Shown: piece after piece, positions 16,584 through 24,930 of the stretch
How the letters are laid out: each line of letters opens with the position of its first letter
How positions within the stretch are numbered: the stretch's first letter is position 1
From: Terasakiispira papahanaumokuakeensis
GTDB lineage: Bacteria; Pseudomonadota; Gammaproteobacteria; Pseudomonadales; Halomonadaceae
Reading direction: 5' to 3'
NCBI RefSeq assembly: GCF_001709345.1
Contig: NZ_MDTQ01000001.1
Location: forward strand, 1,894,584 to 1,958,583
DNA: 64,000 bases
The notes under the pieces: model-generated
What the model saw: the letters and a program-made list of their open reading frames with translations, nothing else
Told to the model about the DNA's origin: nothing
The model's database searches: none
Made by a program: the position numbers and the translations under genes

Positions 16584-18149
16584 ATGAATACACTGACTCA
16601 AGCTCACCAAACCCGCCTCAGAACGCTTCTTCAACACTTTGAGCTGGCCGATACAGACCACTCGACAGCCGCGCTCAAGAGCAACTGGATCGGCGGACAA
16701 CTCCATGTGGGCCAAGGCGATACCATTGAGCTTACTGACCCGGCAACAGGTGAATCCCTCATCCGTTATCAAGATGCAGGTGCGACATTGCTGGATCAGG
16801 CCGTGGCCGCGGCCACCCAGGCTCAAGTTCAATGGATGGCCTTAACGGCCAGCGAACGAGGCCGCTGTATGCTACGAGCGGTTCAGCAGCTGACAGGGCA
16901 TGAAGAGGCCCTCGCCGAACTAGAAAGTGTGATCGCCGGGAAGCCTATTCGAGATTGTCGTGGCGAAGTTGGCAAAGTCCGTGAAATGTTTGAATACTAT
17001 GCCGGCTGGTGCGATAAGCAACATGGTGAAGTCATTCCTGTTCCGACCAGCCACTTGAACTATGTTCGACATGTGCCTTACGGCGTAGTCGGTCAGATTA
17101 CGCCCTGGAATGCGCCCATGTTCACCTGTGCTTGGCAGCTGGCTCCGGCCATTGCCGCCGGGAATGGCGTCGTTTTGAAACCCTCCGAGCTGACGCCGTT
17201 CACCTCTGTCGTCATCGCTAAACTACTTGAAAGTGGCGGTTTACCCAGCGGTTTGATCAACATCATCAATGGCTTAGGCCCCACTACAGGAGCGGCACTG
17301 ACCGCCCATGACGATATTCGCAAACTCGTGTTTGTTGGCTCACCCGAAAGCGGCCGCATGATTGCCGAGGCGGGTGCACGTCGGCTCGTGCCGAGTGTAC
17401 TGGAGCTGGGCGGCAAATCGGCCAATATTATCTTTGCTGATGCCCGCCTGGATGATGCCATCGCAGGGGCTCAAGCCGCTATTTTTGCGGCAGCAGGCCA
17501 GAGTTGCGTGGCCGGCTCTCGCCTACTGGTGGAAAGGCCGATCTTTGATGAGGTCTGCCAACGCTTGGCACGGGCCTGCGAAACAATTGACGTCGGCCTA
17601 CCCGAGAGCGAGCAAACGCGCATGGGGCCGCTGCAGAACCAGCGCCAGTATGAGCGGGTGACGCAGATGATCCAAACAGCCATCGCAGAAGGCGCCCGTA
17701 TTCTGACCGGGGGACAACGTCCGGATTCACTCCCCAGCGAGGCTCAAGGCTTTTACTTGGCGCCCACGGTCTTGGCGGATGTGACACCCGAAATGTCCAT
17801 TGCCCAAAACGAAGTCTTTGGCCCAGTCCTGGTGGTCATGCCCTTTGACACTGAAGAGGAAGCCCTGACCTTAGCCAATGGCACTCGCTTTGGTTTAGCC
17901 GGTGCGGTTTGGACTCAAGACCCGGCGCGTGCCCATCGTGTCGCCGGACAATTACGCGCTGGCACCCTGTGGATCAACAGCTACAAAGCCATTAACGTCA
18001 TGTCACCTTTTGGCGGATTTGGGGACAGTGGCTTTGGCCGCTCCAGCGGGCTTGATGGCCTTAAAGAATACACATTGCCACAAAGTGTTTGGGTCGAAAC
18101 AGCCGCTCACGCCAGTGTCGCCATGGGCTACGGCAGCGGCCAAAACTGA
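16584..18149 (+). CDS. NAD(P)-dependent aldehyde dehydrogenase
   Basis: A 521-residue aldehyde dehydrogenase with the full set of class motifs: ITPWNAPM (cofactor site), FVGSPESG, the general base Glu274 in LELGGKSAN, and the nucleophile Cys308 in GQSCVAGSR. ATG 16584 was chosen with GAGAG upstream; an in-frame ATG at 16566 has no RBS. It is probably the last gene of the DUF3100 operon and would oxidise the aldehyde made by the preceding enzyme. Which aldehyde is not known. Confidence 0.88.
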   Translation: MNTLTQAHQTRLRTLLQHFELADTDHSTAALKSNWIGGQLHVGQGDTIELTDPATGESLIRYQDAGATLLDQAVAAATQAQVQWMALTASERGRCMLRAVQQLTGHEEALAELESVIAGKPIRDCRGEVGKVREMFEYYAGWCDKQHGEVIPVPTSHLNYVRHVPYGVVGQITPWNAPMFTCAWQLAPAIAAGNGVVLKPSELTPFTSVVIAKLLESGGLPSGLINIINGLGPTTGAALTAHDDIRKLVFVGSPESGRMIAEAGARRLVPSVLELGGKSANIIFADARLDDAIAGAQAAIFAAAGQSCVAGSRLLVERPIFDEVCQRLARACETIDVGLPESEQTRMGPLQNQRQYERVTQMIQTAIAEGARILTGGQRPDSLPSEAQGFYLAPTVLADVTPEMSIAQNEVFGPVLVVMPFDTEEEALTLANGTRFGLAGAVWTQDPARAHRVAGQLRAGTLWINSYKAINVMSPFGGFGDSGFGRSSGLDGLKEYTLPQSVWVETAAHASVAMGYGSGQN

Positions 18150-18206
18150 GACTGAGGGGCATGTGTCGGCATCTGAAACACACGTCTAGAACACGGATAT
18201 AAAAAG

Positions 18207-18640
18207 CTAGGCTCTAAAAGCCCGCATCCAGCGTTCTAAATGCCGAAGCAACTGAAGGGCGGCGCGCGGCATGCGCCGCCCGATCCGTGTCACCACATGC
18301 GAATGGGCTTGACGAAAATGATCACAATCGACATCCCGCGCCACCAGCACGCCATCTTCTAACTCTCGAGCAACCGCAAACGCCGGTAACAGGGTCATAT
18401 GTAAGTTGGCCCTAGCCGCATGAGTCAACACCGTGAGCGAGCCGGTCTGCATGCCCACCTGAGGGCGCACACCCGCCGCTTGAAAGGCATCATCCATCAA
18501 CTGCCGAACCCCATGACCCACTTGCCAAAGGGCCAACGAATGAGTCGCCAAATCCTCTAGAGTCAAAGAAGGGAGAGGCTTTCTCTTGGACGAATAGATG
18601 ATCGGGCGACAAACAAATAGATGACAGCTTCACGAATAAG
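18207..18640 (-). pseudogene. Truncated second copy of the LysR gene at 19555-20484
   Basis: From 18212 to 18569 the DNA is nearly identical to 19575-19932 (constant offset 1363 bp) and encodes the C-terminal ~115 residues of the LysR regulator. Beyond 18569 similarity drops sharply but persists: by eye about two thirds of the next ~38 bases match. A shifted frame reads CLSPDHLFVQEKASP against MSPAHPLAQGEAS in the intact gene. The N-terminal half is absent and is replaced by AT-rich DNA. The fragment is therefore the tail of a diverged LysR gene whose 3' part was homogenised with, or copied from, the intact gene. Confidence 0.75.
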
Positions 18641-18651
18641 ATTAATTTTCA

Positions 18652-18679
18652 TTGACATTAGCGTTTTTTATTTCATAAT
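18652..18679 (+). promoter_or_regulatory. Sigma-70 promoter of the microcin remnant
   Basis: TTGACA (18652-18657) and CATAAT (18674-18679) are 16 bp apart, which is a near-consensus promoter 36 bp before the HlyD remnant. Many class II microcin loci are iron-regulated, but the AT-rich context here gives no convincing Fur box. Confidence 0.55.
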
Positions 18680-18714
18680 GCCGATCAACAGGATGTTACT
18701 CGCTAGTAGATATT

Positions 18715-19211
18715 ATGGAACAATCAAATCACCAATCACCTTCTAATACTTTATTCCGCCAAGAAACTTTGGATGAAGATCACTTATCCCATATGGGACA
18801 AGTATTCATTCATCAACCTTCAAGCTATGCATGGATGGCTCTTGTAGCTTTTTTTCTGATACTTCTCGTAGCTGCATTTGTATTTTGGGGCACACATACG
18901 AGAAAAGTAAGTGCTCCTGGTTTACTTGTTCTAAGTTCAGGAGTTCTGAGAATCCTCTCCCCTACTCAAGGTCAAGTCCTTGATATCAAGGTATCTGAAG
19001 GCCAGCATGTTGAAAAAGGAGAGCCTTTATTTATCATATCAGACGAACGTATTTCTAGCTCAGAGCCCTAGAGTCTCAAAAGATAACAACTCATGATAAA
19101 AATCTCTCTCTTCTTCCTGGAATGCAACTTGCATCCGACATTAATCAGGAGACACGAAGACGATATAAATGGAACCTCGATCCAATTAATTCAGTCATCA
19201 AAAGAGGTTAA
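18715..19211 (+). pseudogene. HlyD-family (CvaA-type) microcin/bacteriocin export adaptor, internally deleted
   Basis: The first 118 codons match the N terminus of CvaA-type adaptors: LFRQETLDEDHLSHMGQVF, one membrane segment at about residues 38-60, then the biotinyl-lipoyl-like stretch GQVLDIKVSEGQHVEKGEPL and ISDERISSS. The frame stops at 19069-19071. In another frame (from ~19071 to the TAA at 19209-19211) the characteristic adaptor C terminus appears, LLPGMQLASDI..ETRRRYKWNLDPI. About 250 residues between the two parts are missing, so the adaptor cannot span the periplasm. No peptidase-ABC exporter (CvaB) remains next to it. Confidence 0.72.
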
Positions 19212-19213
19212 CT

Positions 19214-19324
19214 TTGAAAAAAACAATATACAAACTCATCAAAGGTTTTTTTACAGCACTCCTTGGAGGAGTTATAGGTGGTTGTATCTTAAGTCTAATC
19301 CTATATATTATTAAATTATTTTAA
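19214..19324 (+). CDS. 36-residue hydrophobic peptide, possible microcin immunity protein
   Basis: A TTG start with AAGAGG seven bases upstream opens a 36-codon frame. It has a lysine-rich N terminus (MKKTIYKLIKGFF) and one glycine-containing membrane segment (ALLGGVIGGCILSLILYII). It lies three bases after the adaptor remnant and 10 bp before the double-glycine leader. In class II microcin operons the immunity gene commonly sits directly before the precursor gene (as cvi before cvaC), so immunity is a reasonable guess. It could equally be an uninformative short frame. Confidence 0.45.
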   Translation: MKKTIYKLIKGFFTALLGGVIGGCILSLILYIIKLF

Positions 19325-19334
19325 ATGAAATAAA

Positions 19335-19391
19335 ATGAGAGAAATAACTATTGAAGAACTGAAAGTTGCAAGTGGAGGAGCAGTCCATTAA
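19335..19391 (+). pseudogene. Class II microcin precursor: double-glycine leader, core lost
   Basis: The 18-codon frame MREITIEELKVASGGAVH ends at TAA 19389-19391. Residues 1-15 match double-glycine leaders of class II microcins such as the MccV leader (MR-x-[LI]-T-[LI]-x-E-[LI]-x-x-[VA]-S-G-G) in length and pattern. Only AVH follows the GG cleavage site, so the toxin core has been deleted or cut off by the stop. None of the three frames behind the stop shows a glycine-rich core. No good RBS precedes the ATG. Confidence 0.6.
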
Positions 19392-19554
19392 AGATAGCAA
19401 AACCTCTTACCCTTAATCTCTACCCCATATACCTCAATAGCCTCCTGAATTTTGGGAGCCCGTTGAAATATTTATAAGCGCGTCACTCACCTCATCGATG
19501 TAGACGACACTTAGACCTGTAATCTATCTTTCCACTGGGCCATAAACACTGTAC

Positions 19555-20484
19555 TCAGCGATCAATCATCTGGCCTCTAAAAGCCCGCATCCAGCGTTCT
19601 AAATGCCGAAGCAACTGGAGGGCAGCGCGCGGCATGCGTCGCCCCACTCGGGTTACCACATGCGAATGGGCTTGACGAAAATGATCACAATCGACATCCC
19701 GCGCCACCAGCACGCCATCTTCTAACTCTCGAGCGACCGCAAACGCCGGTAACAGGGTCATATGTAAGTTGGCCCTAGCCGCATGAGTCAACACCGTGAG
19801 CGAGCCGGTCTGCATGCCCACCTGAGGGCGCACACCCGCCGCTTGAAAGGCATCATCCATCAACTGCCGAACCCCATGACCCACTTGCCAAAGCGCCAAC
19901 GAATGAGTCGCCAAATCCTCTAGAGTCAAAGAGGTTGAAGCCTCCCCTTGCGCCAAGGGATGAGCAGGTGACATCAACGCCACTAGAGGCTGGGGGCTGG
20001 AATGCCAGAACCGCAATTGAGGGTGCACCCTCTCGTGATACATCAAACCAATATGCGCTTGATCCTCAACCACCGCATCAATAATCTGGCGCGTACTGCC
20101 GGTATCGATTTCCAACTGCACGCCACGATAGCGCTCAGTAAAATCGCGCAACGGTGCATCAATTAAATCGCCGACAAATCCCTCACCTACCCGCAAGACA
20201 ATCAGCCCGGTTTCCAATCGTTGATAGGCATCCAGCTCTTCATTAAAGGCTTGATCCAAGGCTTCGCGGCGACGGCAATAAGCCAATAGCATCTCACCCA
20301 CCGGAGTCGGTCGCACACCATTGCGGGAACGCTCAAGCAACGGCGCCTCCATCACGGACTCGATCAACGCCAGTTGTCGGCTCACTGCTGAGGGCGCAAT
20401 ATTCAACCGCGCTGCCGCCTTACGGACCGATCCCGCCTCCACCGTCACTAAAAAATACACCAATCGCTGGTGCGGAATATCCAT
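19555..20484 (-). CDS. LysR-family regulator (intact copy)
   Basis: A 309-residue LysR regulator with the HTH at residues ~1-60 (VRKAAARLNIAPSAVSRQLALIE) and an effector-binding domain behind it. ATG 20484 (MDIPHQRL) has GGAG seven bases upstream; an upstream in-frame ATG at 20505 has none. The last residues (GQMIDR) differ from the duplicated fragment, whose frame ends in FRA. The gene lies between the DUF3100 operon and the GntR gene, so either flanking operon could be its target. Confidence 0.88.
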   Translation of the reverse strand: MDIPHQRLVYFLVTVEAGSVRKAAARLNIAPSAVSRQLALIESVMEAPLLERSRNGVRPTPVGEMLLAYCRRREALDQAFNEELDAYQRLETGLIVLRVGEGFVGDLIDAPLRDFTERYRGVQLEIDTGSTRQIIDAVVEDQAHIGLMYHERVHPQLRFWHSSPQPLVALMSPAHPLAQGEASTSLTLEDLATHSLALWQVGHGVRQLMDDAFQAAGVRPQVGMQTGSLTVLTHAARANLHMTLLPAFAVARELEDGVLVARDVDCDHFRQAHSHVVTRVGRRMPRAALQLLRHLERWMRAFRGQMIDR

Positions 20485-20518
20485 GTTGAGACTCCATAAC
20501 CTCAATGCCCAGCCAGGG

Positions 20519-21256
20519 CTAGCCAGAAAAGAAATCAGGGAAGCGCGCTTGCAGCGCTGGAATGCGAGAGATGGTCCCTTCCAAATGCGTACGCATCGCC
20601 GTCATCGCGGCATCAGGATGCCCTTGAGCAATCGCCTCAACAAGGACCTGATGCTGTTCAACCACCTGCGCCATTTTGCCTTGCGAAGGCAAATCAAGGC
20701 AGCGCACACGCGCCATATGGCCCAGTCGTGAACGGGATAATACAAATAAACCCGCTTGCCCGGCATGTCGAAACAGGGCCTGATGAAAACGTTCATCCAA
20801 CAACGCAAAAGATTGCATCACCTCAGCCGACAAGATGCCATTGGTCTGATCGAGACATGCCTTCTGTAAATCAACCCAATGTTGCAACTCGGCCATACAC
20901 TCAGCCGACGCCTCCAAGCTGAGTCGACGAATCATCTCACACTCCAGCGCCTGGCGCAGACAATGGTTTTCATGCAACTGGGCCAAATCGATCCGTGTCA
21001 CCTGGGTTCGCGACTGTGGAAAGATCTGAACCAGACCCACCTGCTCCAACTGTTGTAGGGCCTCACGGACAGGGGTCTGGCTGACCCCATACTCCTGGCA
21101 TAACGCCTGTCGTGACAAGGTGGTTTCTGGGGCTAGCGCCAGCGATACAATGCGCTCATAAAGGCTTTGATAAACCCGCTCTACGGCTGAACGCGGCATG
21201 GGGTAATCCCGTTCATCCGCCAACCATAATGGTGGATTCAGTCGTACCGGGTTCAT
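20519..21256 (-). CDS. GntR-family regulator, FadR/FCD subfamily
   Basis: A 245-residue regulator. The winged helix is at about residues 25-90 (LSRQALCQEYGVSQTPVREALQQLEQVGLV), followed by an all-helical FCD ligand domain with the histidines expected for a metal site (ERFHQALFRHAG and VEQHQVLVEAI). GGAG lies five bases before ATG. It diverges from the TRAP/glucarate operon and probably controls it in response to the sugar acid. The FadR-like operator at 12818-12828 suggests it may also act on the DUF3100 operon; both links are inference. Confidence 0.88.
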   Translation of the reverse strand: MNPVRLNPPLWLADERDYPMPRSAVERVYQSLYERIVSLALAPETTLSRQALCQEYGVSQTPVREALQQLEQVGLVQIFPQSRTQVTRIDLAQLHENHCLRQALECEMIRRLSLEASAECMAELQHWVDLQKACLDQTNGILSAEVMQSFALLDERFHQALFRHAGQAGLFVLSRSRLGHMARVRCLDLPSQGKMAQVVEQHQVLVEAIAQGHPDAAMTAMRTHLEGTISRIPALQARFPDFFSG

Positions 21257-21564
21257 AGCGACTCCTTATCTTATTCAATCTGATCAAACTCGGCCGTCTT
21301 GGATGTATGCGCTATGCACAGTGTATGAGTTGTGCGCAGCCGGCTGCCCCAACACGCTGTCACCCCATCATGCCAAGCAACATTTAAGCATACCTAAGAC
21401 GTTGATTTTATTCCGCACTTACTCGCATAACCGGCTTTCGATTGTTGTTTTCGAGAGGCATGTTAGCCCAAAGTTCAAGTCGGAATCATCGGTAGAAGCA
21501 TTGCGCTTCACAACTAATATATTAGTATCACAGTTACAACGACAATAACCAAGGAGTTCAGTCA
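21257..21564 (+). other. Divergent control region of the TRAP/glucarate operon
   Basis: 308 bp between the GntR regulator and the TRAP binding protein. It holds a 14-bp perfect palindrome (21513-21526). A 81-codon frame from 21303 is not conserved-looking and is not called. Confidence 0.6.
21513..21526. promoter_or_regulatory. 14-bp palindrome before the TRAP operon
   Basis: ACTAATATATTAGT is a perfect palindrome 38 bp before the TRAP binding-protein start, opposite the GntR regulator. It is a candidate GntR operator. Confidence 0.45.
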
Positions 21565-22617
21565 ATGAGATTGTTTAACCGTACGTCAGGACGCGCTCTG
21601 GTGGCTTCAGCATTGGTCTCGGCACTCGCCTCAGCCATGAGCCTAATACCTGTGGCAGCGCAGGCCGAGGTGCTCAAAGTCCAAACCAGTTTCAACGCCA
21701 GTCACATCAGCCTGAACCGCTTAAACGAGCAGTGGGTGCCCAAACTCAAGGAAATGACAGAGGGTCGTATCGAACTCAAATTACTGCCTATTCGTGCGGT
21801 TGTGCCTCACCGAGAAACACCCGAAGCCGTCTCGATGGGCATTCTCGATGGCGACCTAACCGCCACCAGCTATTTCGCTGGAATGGACCCTGCGTTTGCA
21901 CTGATGGGGGATCTCACAGCGGGCTATCAAGATCCTGCTCAAGTGCAAGCATTCTGTATGGAAGGCGGTGGGAAACAACTGCTGCAAAAACTCTACGATG
22001 AGTTTATGTCGGGCATTCATGTCGTCGGTTGTAGCTCAGAGAAAAGCGAAGCCTTTGTTTCCAAAGTCCCCATTCATGGCGTCGATGATCTCGAAGGTCT
22101 TAAGATCCGTTCGCCTGAAGGCTTAGCCGCCGATGTTTTCCGCCGTGCGGGAGCCACACCGGTCTCGTTGCCGGGCTCAGAAGTCTATACCGCACTGGAA
22201 AAAAATATCATCGATGCGGCCGACAGCTCCGCTTATGCCAACAACGATGCCAGCGGTATGCACAAAGTCGCGAAATATCCGTTATATCCCGGCATTCACT
22301 CAACGCCCTTCATGCAATTCACTCTCTCGGATATGACTTGGCAACGCTTAAGCGAAGACGACCGCCAAGCGCTGAATAAGTGGTTTGTGATGGCCTATGA
22401 CGACTTACGCCAGTACCTGGATGCACGCGATAAACAGCTGGTGGCCCGTGATAAGGCCGAAGGAGAGTTGACGATCATCGATTGGTCGGATGAAGAACGC
22501 GCACGATTCCGTGAAATTGCGCGTCAATCCTGGCAGGCCTTTGCCGAAGCGTCACCATTAGCGCAAGAAGTTTACGACGCTCACATCGCCTTTATGCGCG
22601 ATCGCGGCCTGCTATAA
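21565..22617 (+). CDS. TRAP transporter substrate-binding protein (DctP family)
   Basis: A 350-residue periplasmic solute receptor. A signal peptide ends near residue 33 (VAAQA|EVLKV). The DctP fold follows, with the helix/loop around GLKIRSPEGLAADVFRRAGATPVSLPGSEVY (the conserved carboxylate-binding Arg region) and NIIDAADSS. It delivers the ligand to the fused membrane component downstream. Because a glucarate dehydratase-type enzyme closes the operon, an aldarate is the likely ligand. AAGGAG precedes ATG. Confidence 0.88.
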   Translation: MRLFNRTSGRALVASALVSALASAMSLIPVAAQAEVLKVQTSFNASHISLNRLNEQWVPKLKEMTEGRIELKLLPIRAVVPHRETPEAVSMGILDGDLTATSYFAGMDPAFALMGDLTAGYQDPAQVQAFCMEGGGKQLLQKLYDEFMSGIHVVGCSSEKSEAFVSKVPIHGVDDLEGLKIRSPEGLAADVFRRAGATPVSLPGSEVYTALEKNIIDAADSSAYANNDASGMHKVAKYPLYPGIHSTPFMQFTLSDMTWQRLSEDDRQALNKWFVMAYDDLRQYLDARDKQLVARDKAEGELTIIDWSDEERARFREIARQSWQAFAEASPLAQEVYDAHIAFMRDRGLL

Positions 22618-22688
22618 CCCCGATATGTTTTAACAGTGGCTCAGGCCGCTGGGTCTGAGCCCTGATTTACACTGACAATCGGAGTTGT

Positions 22689-24704
22689 ATGATGTCGGAT
22701 AATATTACGTTTAACCGTTATACCGCGATCGATCACCTCAGCCATTTCTCAGGGCTGGGCATTGCGATGCTGTACCTCGTCGCAGCCGGTGCCACCTTAT
22801 GGGAAGTCATCGCCCGCTACGTATTTCACGCCCCCACACAGTGGGCTTTTGAAGTGGTGATGGTGCTCTGTGCCGCCACTTGGATGCTCTCATCGGGCTA
22901 TATCACCTTAAAAAATCGCCATATTGGGATCACGGTGATTCATGGCATGGTCTCAGAACGGGCACGCTGGTGGCTGGATCTTTTCGCCCTGTGTACCGGG
23001 ATTGTGGCGCTGTTTCTATTACTTTCAGACGCTTCAATTCGAGCCTATACCGCGTTAAGCCACGTTGAACGCACCGGTAGCGCCTTTAATTCTCCTATGC
23101 CGATGCTGTTGAAGTTATTACTGGCTTTGGGCGGCTTCTTATATTTAGCCCAATTGATCGTCAACTTATATCGCCATGTACGATCCACTTTCGCCCAGCG
23201 CAGCACTCAGCTGCTTGGCTTGCTAGTCGCCTTCTACTTTATCAATGGTGTCCTTGCCTTTATCAGTGGGCCGGATTCCTGGTTTGTCCACCTCTCTGAG
23301 TTGACCAGCCAGCTGGCCAATAGTCTCGATCCAAGACAATGGATTGATATCCGCAGCTACGGATTAGGTAGCGTCTCACTGATCATGGTGCTGGTGTTAG
23401 TGGCTTTGATGATGACCGGTATGCCCCTGGGCATTGTCACGCTGGTCGTCTCAGTACTGATGGCTGTCGCCTTCTTTGGCCCCAGAGGCTTATATCTGGT
23501 GTCCTCCAATGCCGCCGGATTACTCGATCACTATACGTTGGTCGCCATCCCATTTTTTGTGCTGATGGCCTCAATACTGGAAAAAGCCGGTATCGCAGAA
23601 GACCTATTCGATGCCATGTCAGTTTTTGCCGGTAACTTACGCGGTGGCGTTGCCGTACAAACCGTGGTCGTCGCCGTCATATTGGCCGCCATGTCAGGTG
23701 TGATGGGTGGTGAAATTGTGATGCTCGGGCTGGTGGCGCTACCACAAATGCTGCGCCTGGGGTACGACCGCAAGATGACCATCGGCCTGATTTGCGCCGC
23801 TGGGGCGCTGGCGACTTTGATTCCCCCCTCAATCATTATGATCGTGTATGGCCTTTCCGCCGAGGTCGGTATTGGCGATTTATTCATGGCCGGAGCCATT
23901 CCGGGCATCATGCTGGCCATTTTTTATGCCCTATATATCTTAATTCGGGCTCACTTGAACCCCTCTCTGGCCCCTACCGCAGCTGAAGTTGAAGCCCAAA
24001 CCGGCCAAAGCCGTCAACTGTCCCGTCACCGCTTGCACGCTGTATTACTGAGTATTGCGCTGATCGGCTGTGTCATGGGCTCTATTTATGCCGGTATTGC
24101 GTCGATCACCGAAGCCGCTGCCATTGGTGCCGTGGGTGCTATGGTCGTCGCGGCGGTTCGCCATCAATTCCATTGGCCGCTGCTACAAATCACTCTCGTC
24201 GGTACCATGGCCACCGTGGGTACCATCATCTGGCTAGTGTTGGGCGCTGTTTCTTTTGTCGGCATTTTCAATTTAGTCGGCGGCGCCGAATTTATGCGCA
24301 GTCTCTTCATGAATCTTGGCCTGCCACCGCTGGGGATCATTCTCGTGATGATGCTGATACTGGTGGTCTTGGGGACCTTTATGGAGTGGATCGCCATTGT
24401 GCTGATTACCGTACCGGTATTCGCGCCTGTGGTCACCAGCCTCGCTCCAGAGCTGGGGCTCACTCCCGATGAGGCCAAAATCTGGTTTGGCATCCTATTC
24501 GTGCTCAATATTCAGATCTACTTCTTATCGCCTCCCTTTGGCCCCGCCTGCTTCTGGTTGAAATCGGTTGCCCCCAAGGATGTGTCTTTACAAGAAATCT
24601 TCGTCTCAGTACTGCCTTTTATCGGCTTGCAAGCCATCGGGCTGGTGCTGGTGCTATTGATTCCCGATATCGCCTTGTGGCTGCCCCACTGGCTCAGTAG
24701 TTAA
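22689..24704 (+). CDS. TRAP transporter fused permease (DctQ-DctM)
   Basis: A 671-residue fusion of the small (DctQ, residues ~10-170, four membrane segments) and large (DctM, ~235-665) TRAP membrane subunits. Typical DctM stretches are MTGMPLGIVTL, YTLVAIPFFVLMASILEKAGIAEDLF and ATLIPPSIIMIVYG. It is a Na+-coupled importer working with the preceding binding protein. Two start codons are adjacent (22689 and 22692); GGAG fits either, so the first is given. Confidence 0.9.
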   Translation: MMSDNITFNRYTAIDHLSHFSGLGIAMLYLVAAGATLWEVIARYVFHAPTQWAFEVVMVLCAATWMLSSGYITLKNRHIGITVIHGMVSERARWWLDLFALCTGIVALFLLLSDASIRAYTALSHVERTGSAFNSPMPMLLKLLLALGGFLYLAQLIVNLYRHVRSTFAQRSTQLLGLLVAFYFINGVLAFISGPDSWFVHLSELTSQLANSLDPRQWIDIRSYGLGSVSLIMVLVLVALMMTGMPLGIVTLVVSVLMAVAFFGPRGLYLVSSNAAGLLDHYTLVAIPFFVLMASILEKAGIAEDLFDAMSVFAGNLRGGVAVQTVVVAVILAAMSGVMGGEIVMLGLVALPQMLRLGYDRKMTIGLICAAGALATLIPPSIIMIVYGLSAEVGIGDLFMAGAIPGIMLAIFYALYILIRAHLNPSLAPTAAEVEAQTGQSRQLSRHRLHAVLLSIALIGCVMGSIYAGIASITEAAAIGAVGAMVVAAVRHQFHWPLLQITLVGTMATVGTIIWLVLGAVSFVGIFNLVGGAEFMRSLFMNLGLPPLGIILVMMLILVVLGTFMEWIAIVLITVPVFAPVVTSLAPELGLTPDEAKIWFGILFVLNIQIYFLSPPFGPACFWLKSVAPKDVSLQEIFVSVLPFIGLQAIGLVLVLLIPDIALWLPHWLSS

Positions 24705-24746
24705 CGGCTCAGTCATTAACGCCACCCTCACGAAGGAGTCATCACC

Positions 24747-24869
24747 ATGATTGGACGTGATTCACAAGAAGACCTTGACCACTATGGCCTAGCGCCATGG
24801 GGCGTGGGCCTCATTATTGCGGCCTCAATACTCATCACCATGTTTACGCTGGCCGCGGGCTTTGCCTGA
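24747..24869 (+). CDS. 40-residue single-span membrane protein in the TRAP/glucarate operon
   Basis: A short frame with a strong RBS (AAGGAG, seven bases before ATG) encodes 40 residues. A polar, acidic N terminus (MIGRDSQEDLDHYGLAPWG) precedes one membrane segment (VGLIIAASILITMFTLAAGF). It lies between the permease and the dehydratase in the same direction, with spacers of about 42 and 61 bp. It is too short for most gene callers. It may stabilise or regulate the TRAP permease, as other small operon-encoded membrane proteins do; this is inference. Confidence 0.65.
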   Translation: MIGRDSQEDLDHYGLAPWGVGLIIAASILITMFTLAAGFA

Positions 24870-24930
24870 GCTCACGGCAGCAACCCGACAAATGAATGAC
24901 TATTTTATTGAACGCTTTGGAGCACTGAAT

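Larger units (their letters stand above)
18641..19571. mobile_element. AT-rich insert with a degraded class II microcin locus
   Basis: About 0.9 kb of clearly AT-richer DNA lies between the broken and the intact LysR copies. It carries a promoter, an internally deleted HlyD/CvaA gene, a small hydrophobic ORF and a double-glycine leader. No transposase or terminal inverted repeats were found, so the mode of entry is unknown. The last ~160 bp (19400-19560) has no recognisable gene. Confidence 0.55.

Noticed and set aside
18630-18680. Fur box before the HlyD remnant
   Set aside because: Only partial matches to GATAAT hexamers in AT-rich DNA; no 19-bp block of adequate quality.
19400-19560. Transposase remnant on the minus strand next to the microcin insert
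   Set aside because: Short translated pieces show no DDE or other transposase motif; no terminal inverted repeats were found.
21303-21548. 81-codon frame in the TRAP promoter region
   Set aside because: Overlaps the likely operator and promoter, lacks an RBS and conserved features.
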